DNA from: DATBGO01 sp963840095
GTDB lineage: Bacteria > Actinomycetota > Actinomycetes > Streptosporangiales > Streptosporangiaceae
Length of the DNA stretch: 64,000 bases
NCBI GenBank assembly: GCA_963840095.1
Contig: CAWIXN010000002.1
Coordinates: forward strand, 186,001-250,000
Direction: 5' to 3'
In this document: positions 57,826-64,000 of the stretch, piece by piece
Layout of the letters: the number at the start of each line of letters is the position of its first letter
Position numbering within the stretch: position 1 is the stretch's first letter
Notes under the pieces: model-generated
Told to the model about the DNA's origin: nothing
What the model saw: the letters and a program-made list of their open reading frames with translations, nothing else
The model's database searches: none
Made by a program: the position numbers and the translations under genes

Positions 57826-57939
57826 CGTCCCCGCTTCGGTAACCGGATGGGTCCTGCTGGCCAGCGGCGTCCTGCTGGCCAGCCGCTCCGTTTGGCGTGC
57901 GCCCGGCCGGGCGCGGCGGATCGTTCGGTCCGCCCGGAC

Positions 57940-57953
57940 GGGACATTAGTCCC
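57940..57953. promoter_or_regulatory. DosR-like box, perfect arms, upstream of arcB
   Basis: GGGACATTAGTCCC with perfect arms, 150 bp before the ornithine carbamoyltransferase start. Closest in the window to the remembered mycobacterial GGGACTTNAGTCCC core. Confidence 0.85.
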
Positions 57954-58103
57954 TTACCCGGACTTGCCGGGATGTAGCAGATTAGCAATAGTAAACGCCG
58001 CACCTGTAGTTCCGGCCGCCCCAGGCGCCCCGCCCCGATGCCGGGGTGCCGCGGGGGCGATCATGTTCTGACCGCGAGCTGCTCGACCCAGCCAGGAGCA
58101 CTG

Positions 58104-59105
58104 ATGGACCTGATAGGACGCAATCTGCTGAAGGAGACCGATCTGTCGGCGGACGAATTCCGTTACCTGGTCGACCTTGGCGGTCACCTGCAGACGCAAA
58201 AACGGCTGGGCCAGCGAACCAGCCGGCTGGAAGGACGCAACGTCGCGCTGATCTTCGAGAAGACCTCGACGCGCACCAGGTCTGCCTTCGAGGTCGCCGC
58301 GCACGATGAGGGCGGTCACGTCACCTACCTCGGGCCTGACGACTCGCAGCTGGGCCGCAAGGAGTCGGCGGCCGACACCGCGCGGGTGCTCGGCCGGATG
58401 TTCGACGGGATCGAATTCCGCGGGTTCTCCCAGGAGTCGGTAGAGATCCTGGGAGAGTTCGCCGGCGTGCCGGTCTGGAACGGGCTCACCGATAAATGGC
58501 ACCCGACCCAGATGCTCGCCGACGTGCTGACCATGCGTGATCACGCCGGCAAGCCGCTGTCCGACGTGTCGTACTGCTACCTGGGGGACGGCCGGAACAA
58601 TACGGCCAACTCCCTTTTGGTGACCGGCGCGCTGCTGGGACTCGATGTCCGGATCTGCGCGCCCGAGGAACTGTCCCCGTCCCCGGAGGTCCAGAGCATC
58701 GCCGCCGGGCTGGCCTCGGGATCGGGGGCCACGCTGTCGGTGACCCCGGACGTGCGGGCCGCGGTGGCCGGCGCCGATTTCCTGTACACCGACGTCTGGC
58801 TGTCGATGGGCGAGCCGGCCTCCGAATGGGACGAGCGGATCGACCTGCTGCTGCCCTACCAGGTGAACGCCGAGCTGATGGCGGCGACCGGCAACCCGGC
58901 GGTCCAGTTCCTGCATTGCCTGCCCGCGCTCCACAACACCCAGACCCAGATCGGCCAGCAGATCTACGACAAGCGCGGGCTCACCGCCCTGGAGGTGACC
59001 GAGGAGGTCTTCGAGTCACCGGCTTCCATCGTCTTCGACCAGGCGGAGAACCGGATGCACACGATCAAGGCGATCATGGTGGCCACGATCGGCACGCAGG
59101 CATGA
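58104..59105 (+). CDS. arcB: Ornithine carbamoyltransferase (catabolic context)
   Basis: 333 residues from ATG 58104 (AGGAG upstream). Carbamoyl-phosphate motif EKTSTRTRSAFE, GLTDKWHPTQMLAD, and ornithine-binding FLHCLPALHNTQT (HCLP). In the ADI pathway it splits citrulline to ornithine plus carbamoyl phosphate. Catabolic use is inferred from coupling to carbamate kinase by ATGA overlap. Confidence 0.94.
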   Translation: MDLIGRNLLKETDLSADEFRYLVDLGGHLQTQKRLGQRTSRLEGRNVALIFEKTSTRTRSAFEVAAHDEGGHVTYLGPDDSQLGRKESAADTARVLGRMFDGIEFRGFSQESVEILGEFAGVPVWNGLTDKWHPTQMLADVLTMRDHAGKPLSDVSYCYLGDGRNNTANSLLVTGALLGLDVRICAPEELSPSPEVQSIAAGLASGSGATLSVTPDVRAAVAGADFLYTDVWLSMGEPASEWDERIDLLLPYQVNAELMAATGNPAVQFLHCLPALHNTQTQIGQQIYDKRGLTALEVTEEVFESPASIVFDQAENRMHTIKAIMVATIGTQA

Positions 59106-60007
59106 AGATCGTCGCGGCCCTCGGCGGAAATGCCCTGCTCGAACGCGGCGAGGCACCCGACTCCGACATCCAGGAGGAGCACGTCAGGCGGGCGGTCGAG
59201 GCGCTCGTCCCGCTGGCCCGCCAGCACGACCTGATCCTGACCCACGGCAACGGCCCGCAGGTCGGCCTGCTTGCGATGGAGAGCGCGCGCGATCCGGCCC
59301 TCGCCCGTCCCTATCCGCTCGATCTGCTCGGCGCCCAGACCCAGGGCATGATCGGTTACTGGCTGGTGCAGGCGCTGCAGAACGCTGGCGTCGGCAAGCC
59401 GGTCGCCTGCCTGGTCAGCCGGACCCTGGTCAGCGCCGAGGACCCGGCGTTCGGCCGGCCGACCAAATTCGTCGGCCCGGTTTATGACGAGGCGCGGGCG
59501 CGGCAGGTGGCCGCCGCGCGAAGCTGGCAGGTCCGCAAGGACGGCCCGGCCTGGCGCCGGGTGGTGCCCTCACCCGAGCCGGCCGAGCTGCTGGAGCTGC
59601 CCATGATCACCCTGCTGGCCGCCAGCGGCGCGATCGTGGTCTGCGCGGGCGGCGGCGGCATACCTGTCACCAGGGACGCCGCCGGGGCACTGCACGGTGC
59701 CGAGGCGGTAATCGACAAGGATCTGACCGCGGCGCTGATGGCCCGGGCGGTGGACGCCGACGTGCTGCTGCTGCTGACCGACGTGGACGCGGTCCAGGAT
59801 GACTACGGCACGCCGCAGGCCCGCCCGATCCACCGGGCGACCCCGGGCGAGCTGCGCTCACGCGGCTTCCCCGACGGCTCGATGGGGCCGAAGATCGAGG
59901 CCGTCTGCCGGTTCGTGGCCGCCACCGGGCGGATGGCGGTGATCGGGCGGCTGGCCGACGCCGAGGCGATGGCGGAGGGGAAGGCAGGCACCGTCGTCAC
60001 CGAGTGA
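59102..60007 (+). CDS. arcC: Carbamate kinase
   Basis: 301 residues. ALGGNALLERGE, ILTHGNGPQVG, VVCAGGGGIPV, VIDKDLTAALMA and GSMGPKIEAVCRF are the family's motifs. It makes ATP from carbamoyl phosphate, giving the energy yield of arginine breakdown. Confidence 0.95.
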   Translation: MKIVAALGGNALLERGEAPDSDIQEEHVRRAVEALVPLARQHDLILTHGNGPQVGLLAMESARDPALARPYPLDLLGAQTQGMIGYWLVQALQNAGVGKPVACLVSRTLVSAEDPAFGRPTKFVGPVYDEARARQVAAARSWQVRKDGPAWRRVVPSPEPAELLELPMITLLAASGAIVVCAGGGGIPVTRDAAGALHGAEAVIDKDLTAALMARAVDADVLLLLTDVDAVQDDYGTPQARPIHRATPGELRSRGFPDGSMGPKIEAVCRFVAATGRMAVIGRLADAEAMAEGKAGTVVTE

Positions 60008-60022
60008 CCCACGCCGCCCGCG

Positions 60023-60079
60023 CCAGGCCCGGCCTGCCCGGCCAGGCCCGGCCTGCCCGGCCAGGCCCGGCCTGCCCGG
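60023..60079. repeat. Three 19-bp tandem repeats, possible terminator
   Basis: CCAGGCCCGGCCTGCCCGG is repeated three times exactly (60023-60041, 60042-60060, 60061-60079) between the convergent arcC and mmpL genes. Each copy contains GGCC palindromes and can fold, so the array may stop transcription in both directions. Confidence 0.85.
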
Positions 60080-60088
60080 CCTGGGGCG

Positions 60089-62227
60089 TCAGCGCACCGC
60101 GGTCATGGGTGCGCCGACGCTGGCCTGCTCGGCCGACTGGCTCGCGAGGTGGCTCGGCCACCACATGTGCCGGCCGACGTCCAGGTTGAGCGCGGTCACC
60201 AGCACGGACCTGACCACGATGGTGTCCAGCAGCACGCCGAGGGCGACCGCGAAGCCGATCTCGGTGAAGATCACCAGCGGCAGCGTGCCGAGCATCGCGA
60301 ACGTGCCCGCCAGCACCAGGCCCGCCGAGGTGATCACCCCGCCGGTCGCGGCGAGCGCGGTGAGCGCGCCCCGGCGGGTCCCGGACCGCGCGGATTCCTC
60401 GCGGACCCTGGTCATCAGGAAGATGTTGTAGTCGATGCCCAGAGCCACCAGGAAGACGAACACGAACAACGGCATCGACGTATCCGCCCCGGCGAACCCG
60501 AACAGGTACTTGAAGGCCAGCGCCGACAGGCCGAGCGCCGCGCCGAAAGAGAGTATGACGGTGCCGATGAGGATCAGCGGCGCCACCACGGCCCGCAGCA
60601 GCAGGGCCAGGATCAGCAGTACCACGAGCAGCACCAGCGGGATGATCACATTGCGGTCGTGGGTCGCGTACCGCTCGACATCGAGCGCGACCGCGCTCGC
60701 GCCGCCGACCTTCGCATCGGCGCCCTTGATCGTGGCGACGTTAGCTCTGACCCGGTCGACGGTGGCGTAGGCCGCCTGGCTGTCCGGCTTGCTGGCCAGC
60801 GTGCCCTGCAGGTACACCAGGCCGTCCTTGACCTGCGGCGGCGCTACCGCTGCGATACCGGCGGTGGCGGCCAGGCTGGCCCGGAGCGGGGCGGCCGCGC
60901 TCGCGTTGCCGATGACAGCGACCGGCTCGCCCGCCCCGGCCGGGAAGTGCCGGGCCAGGACCTGCTCTCCGGCCACCGATGAAGGAGTGCCCCGGAACGA
61001 CTGCGCGGAGGTCAGCGGGCCGATCTTGAAGCCGATCAGGCCGAGAGTGGCGCAGGCCAGCAGGACTGCCGTGACCACCCACACCGCCCGCGGCCGGACG
61101 GCGATCCGGCGGCCGATCCTGGCCCAGAAGCCGCCCTGGGTCGGTTCGGTCGTGCCGTACCTGGGCCGCACCGGCCAGAAGACCCACCGGCCGCAGATCA
61201 CCAGGAGTGCGGGCAGCAGCGTGATCATGGCTAGCAGGGCGACCGCGATGCCGATCGCGGCGACCGGGCCGAGGCCCGAGATGTCCGCGGACTCCGCGAC
61301 GAGCAGGCAGAGCATGCTAACGATCACGGTCGCGCCGCTGGCGATGATCGCGGGCCCGGCCCTGCGCAGAGCTTCCGCCATGGCCTCGTGCCGGTCTTCG
61401 TGCCTGCGCAGTTCCTCGCGATAGCGCGCGACCAGCAGCAGCGCGTAGTCGGTCCCCGCGCCGAGCACCAGCACCACCAGGATGCCGCCGCTCTGCCCGT
61501 TGACGGTCAGGTTCGCATGCTGCGTCAGCACGTAGATGAGCGCCTCGGCCGCAATCAGCGCGACGCCAGCGGAGACGATCGGCAGCAGCCAGAGCACCGG
61601 GCTGCGGTAGGTCAGCAGCAGCAGCACGATCACCACGGCCAGCGTGGCGAACAGCAAGGTGGTGTCAATGCCCTTAAAGATCTTGAGTTCGTCGGCGGCG
61701 CTGGCGGCCGGGCCGGTCACGTAGACGGATACGCCTGGATTGCCCGCGGACGCCGTAGCCCGCAGGCCGTTGACGAATCCCTCGATGTTGGCCTTGAAGC
61801 CGAGATCCGAGCCGACGATCGTCTCGATTGCCCGGTGGTCGGGGGCCGGGATCGGGCCGACCACCCGGCCGCCGACGGCGGGCAGGGCCGCGAAACGGCG
61901 GGCGTCGGCGGCCGCCCTGCTCAGATCGGCCGGGGTGATCCCGGACTCGCGCTGGTAGATGACCACCGCCGGATTGAGATTCGTAGAGGTGAACTTGGCC
62001 TGCAGGTTCAGCTCCTGCGTCGAGTCGGCGCTGGCCGGGAGGTAGGCGGACGCGTCGTTCTTCTCGGCACCCTGCAGCTTGCCGGCCAGGGACCCGGTCA
62101 GGGCCACGACCACGATCCAGAACGCCACGACCAGGTACTTGGTGCGCCTGCCGCAGGGCAGCGCGGCGATCCGGCGCGCCCCGCTGCGCCCCCTGCTGCG
62201 CTCCGTGTTGCGCCCCGTGTTGCTCAC
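60089..62227 (-). CDS. MMPL-family RND transporter
   Basis: About 712 residues from GTG 62227 (GGGAGGACCA upstream). First helix YLVVAFWIVVVALTGSLAGKL, a large extracytoplasmic loop, five helices with VLVLGAGTDYALLLVARYREEL, then a repeat with VFLVALGIDYNIFLMTRVREE. The paired GTDYALL/GIDYNIF motifs are the MMPL proton-relay signature. It likely exports lipids or drugs. No DosR-like box is nearby, so it marks the right edge of the island. Confidence 0.92.
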   Translation of the reverse strand: MSNTGRNTERSRGRSGARRIAALPCGRRTKYLVVAFWIVVVALTGSLAGKLQGAEKNDASAYLPASADSTQELNLQAKFTSTNLNPAVVIYQRESGITPADLSRAAADARRFAALPAVGGRVVGPIPAPDHRAIETIVGSDLGFKANIEGFVNGLRATASAGNPGVSVYVTGPAASAADELKIFKGIDTTLLFATLAVVIVLLLLTYRSPVLWLLPIVSAGVALIAAEALIYVLTQHANLTVNGQSGGILVVLVLGAGTDYALLLVARYREELRRHEDRHEAMAEALRRAGPAIIASGATVIVSMLCLLVAESADISGLGPVAAIGIAVALLAMITLLPALLVICGRWVFWPVRPRYGTTEPTQGGFWARIGRRIAVRPRAVWVVTAVLLACATLGLIGFKIGPLTSAQSFRGTPSSVAGEQVLARHFPAGAGEPVAVIGNASAAAPLRASLAATAGIAAVAPPQVKDGLVYLQGTLASKPDSQAAYATVDRVRANVATIKGADAKVGGASAVALDVERYATHDRNVIIPLVLLVVLLILALLLRAVVAPLILIGTVILSFGAALGLSALAFKYLFGFAGADTSMPLFVFVFLVALGIDYNIFLMTRVREESARSGTRRGALTALAATGGVITSAGLVLAGTFAMLGTLPLVIFTEIGFAVALGVLLDTIVVRSVLVTALNLDVGRHMWWPSHLASQSAEQASVGAPMTAVR

Positions 62228-62370
62228 TGGTCCTCCCGTACCCGCGATCCTGCCTGAGCCATGCCCGGTGCCGGGCCGGACTATACGATCCATTGCACGC
62301 CGGAAGCCTGTCAAGCTATATCTCGATGAACCGAGGCCCCGGTAACCTAATTAACGGGCGGGTGCGCAGG

Positions 62371-63237
62371 TCAGCGCGAGCCGGGAAACTCTGAGGTCCA
62401 CACGACCAGCCGGGTGCGGTCGCCGCGGAACAGGTCGCGGGCGAATTCGAGCGGCACGCCGGACCGGCTGTAGGCAATCCGCTCGACCAGCATCAGCGGC
62501 GCGCCCTCCGCCACGCCGAGCACCTCCGCCTCGCGGTCCCCGGCCGTCACCGGCTCGAGGCTTTCCCTGGCCCGGTGCGGCCGCTGGCCGTACTTCTCCT
62601 CGAGCAGCTCATAAAGCGAGCCGTTGAGCCGCTGGTTGGCGAACCCGGGGAACAGCGCGGCGGGGAACCTGGAATGCTCGACCGCGATCGGCTTCCCGTC
62701 GGCCAGCCGCAGCCGCCGGACTCCGAAGACCTGGTCGCAGTCGGCGAGCCGGAGGGCCGCCGCGGCGGCCGGGCCCGCCGGGCGCAGCGTCACCGACAGC
62801 ACCTGGGCTCCGGCCACCATCCCGCCCCGGCGCAGCTGCTCGGAGAAGCCGGCCAGGGTGGTGAGGTCCTGCTCCAGCTTGGCCGCGGCGACGAAGGTGC
62901 CGCCGCGGCGCCCCACGGTCTTGATGACCAGGCCGCGCCTGGTCAGCTCGCCCAGGGCATGGCGCAGCGTCATCCGGCTGACGCCGAACCACGCGGCCAG
63001 GTCCTGCTCGGCAGGCAGCCGGTCGCCGGGCACCAGCCTGCCCACCGTGATCTCGCCCGCCAGCCAGTCCTCGATCTGCGCGTGCACCGTGGTGCCCGTC
63101 GCCCGCGAGATCTCCGGCGGCGCGGTTACCCGGGTGTGCAGTGCCGGCTGCCTGGTGCCGGACGGTGGCGGCCCGGTGTCGCGGCGTGGCGGGATGGTGT
63201 CGGGCGGTGGCGGCATGGCGTCGCGGTGTGTCGGCAT
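62371..63237 (-). CDS. GntR-family transcription regulator with UTRA domain
   Basis: 288 residues. After a Pro/Thr-rich ~50-residue start, a winged helix-turn-helix (LVPGDRLPAEQDLAAWFGVSRMTLRHALGELTRRGLV) and a UTRA ligand domain (~140-285) with GVRRLRLADGKPIAVEHSRFP and LMLVERIAYSRSGVPLEFARDLFRGD. It probably represses the adjacent permease gene or a sugar/amine pathway. Confidence 0.9.
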   Translation of the reverse strand: MPTHRDAMPPPPDTIPPRRDTGPPPSGTRQPALHTRVTAPPEISRATGTTVHAQIEDWLAGEITVGRLVPGDRLPAEQDLAAWFGVSRMTLRHALGELTRRGLVIKTVGRRGGTFVAAAKLEQDLTTLAGFSEQLRRGGMVAGAQVLSVTLRPAGPAAAAALRLADCDQVFGVRRLRLADGKPIAVEHSRFPAALFPGFANQRLNGSLYELLEEKYGQRPHRARESLEPVTAGDREAEVLGVAEGAPLMLVERIAYSRSGVPLEFARDLFRGDRTRLVVWTSEFPGSR

Positions 63238-63277
63238 GGTCAGGATGCTAGGCGGTAGCGGGCGTCGGGGCAGCCGG

Positions 63278-64000
63278 TCAGGCTTCCGGCGCTGCCGCGA
63301 CGGTCAGGGCCGGGTCGTCCGGTGCCGGGGCGATCACCGGCGCGAACTGCTTGCGCCGGCCGACGGCGAAGTAGTAGATCGCGCCGATGATCGCGATGCC
63401 GATCGACACCGTCCAGAGGATCGGGATCTTGTTCAGGAAGTCGACGCCGAAGCTGAGCAATCCGCTGGTCTGATCGGGCCTGGGGTTGCTGGCCAGCCGC
63501 GGCCAGGCGAAGTTGACCAGCATCCCGCCGCCGTACAGCAGCGCCACGACGTTGACCAGCACGCCCCAGCGGCCGAGCCGGAACGGCGCGCTCGCTTTGG
63601 GCCAGCCGCGCAGCCGGGCCCGCAGGATCACCGCGTTGCCGAGGAAGTAGCTCAGGTAGATCATGCCGGTCGCCGCGATCGCGATGATCGCGACCCCGGC
63701 GTACTTGATGAACGGCACCGCCGATAGCAGCGCGATCACGATGCAGGCCCCGACCGGGGTGTGCAGCGTCGGGGCGACCTTCGACCACAGCCCGGAGAAC
63801 GGCAGCTGGTTGTCCCGGGCCATCCCGAAGCACAGCCTGATCGTCGCGGCCAGGATCGACAGGCAGCAGACGAAGATCGCCGCCGAGACCACCAGCAGGT
63901 ACAGCGTCGCGAAGGGCGCGGAGAAGTTCTCCGTGATGATGTTCGCGGGAGTGGCGCCGAGGCCGCCGTTGGCCTTGATCGCCGCGGGCAGGTTCGGGAT
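63278..64000 (-). CDS. APC-family amino acid permease, C-terminal part
   Basis: The frame runs off the right edge. The visible ~240 residues contain IITENFSAPFATLYLLVVSAAIFVC-like helices, FGMARDNQLPF, HTPVGACIVIALLSAVPF, GMIYLSYFLGNAVILRARLRG and a last helix before RRKQFAPVIAPAP. This is the second half of an amino acid/choline-type APC permease. The stop lies 40 bp beyond the start side of gntR, on the same strand, so the permease gene precedes gntR in one likely transcript. Confidence 0.85.
   Translation of the reverse strand: MPNLPAAIKANGGLGATPANIITENFSAPFATLYLLVVSAAIFVCCLSILAATIRLCFGMARDNQLPFSGLWSKVAPTLHTPVGACIVIALLSAVPFIKYAGVAIIAIAATGMIYLSYFLGNAVILRARLRGWPKASAPFRLGRWGVLVNVVALLYGGGMLVNFAWPRLASNPRPDQTSGLLSFGVDFLNKIPILWTVSIGIAIIGAIYYFAVGRRKQFAPVIAPAPDDPALTVAAAPEA

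Noticed and set aside
58104..59105. Anabolic ornithine carbamoyltransferase (argF)
   Set aside because: Sequence alone cannot separate the two, but ATGA coupling to carbamate kinase and nearby arcA favour the catabolic role.
1..64000. CRISPR arrays, tRNA or rRNA genes, known riboswitches
   Set aside because: No regularly spaced repeats with unique spacers, no cloverleaf-like segments and no recognised riboswitch cores were noticed on reading both strands; a covariance-model scan was not possible.

Overview
The window is high-GC DNA (strong G/C third-position bias, GTG starts, many ATGA/GTGA stop-start overlaps) from an actinobacterium. Type VII secretion-type small proteins, an ECF41 sigma factor, a DUF1841 protein and close relatives of mycobacterial DosR-regulon proteins support this. 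Genus cannot be fixed from the sequence; a soil or filamentous actinomycete is likely. No rRNA, tRNA or CRISPR array was seen.

Layout. (1) 1-14.8 kb is ordinary chromosome: the 3' end of a Gly/Pro-rich protein, a lipoprotein, an ECF41 sigma factor facing an epimerase with recognisable ECF41-type promoters, DUF1841, a cobQ scrap, a type VII secretion-like cluster on the minus strand (5.2-8.1 kb), a solitary adenylate kinase, GNAT, PHP phosphoesterase, a haloalkane-dehalogenase relative with an altered nucleophile, an HtrA protease and a truncated secreted protein. (2) 14.8-60.0 kb is an island of hypoxia/dormancy genes. It opens with a DosR-like response regulator and a DosS-like GAF-GAF kinase that keeps the heme-ligand histidine. 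It continues with an orphan cytochrome b, six universal stress proteins, an Rv2004c-like kinase, an Acg-type nitroreductase, GAPDH, a complete group 3b-type NiFe hydrogenase split into two convergent operons, a CBS-BON protein, a stray pyruvate:ferredoxin oxidoreductase gamma domain, a HAD phosphatase, a degenerate histidine kinase, Hsp20, class I aldolase, a PPOX flavoprotein, AcuC deacetylase, CydDC with wrecked cydAB remnants, a GNAT/ADP-forming acyl-CoA synthetase fusion, an Rv1733c-like membrane protein, acetate kinase, and an arginine deiminase pathway (transporter, arcA, arcB, arcC). (3) 60.1-64 kb holds an MMPL transporter, a GntR regulator and the 3' part of an APC permease.

What ties the island together is a 14-bp palindromic site, GGGAC-N4-GTCCC or the variant GGGACCAANGGCCC. 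About sixteen good copies lie in intergenic regions in front of almost every island transcription unit. It matches the core of the mycobacterial DosR box as I remember it. Together the genes describe oxygen- or redox-triggered survival: H2 and NAD(P)H cycling, substrate-level ATP from arginine, acetyl-CoA and acetate, glycolytic flux, protein acetylation/deacetylation, and chaperone/Usp protection.

The least explained features are: a duplicated ~200-nt non-coding element placed behind tandem boxes exactly 22 bp apart at two loci (19996-20222 and 40397-40620), a candidate DosR-controlled small RNA or leader; a 16-bp perfect inverted repeat in the 5' leader of the gamma-domain gene; identical boxes bracketing the split hydrogenase; a kinase-like protein whose phospho-acceptor His is Gln; and erosion of cytochrome bd by nested deletions while its CydDC exporter remains. 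An intact IS66-type insertion with an 8-bp target duplication sits between dosS and the next gene.
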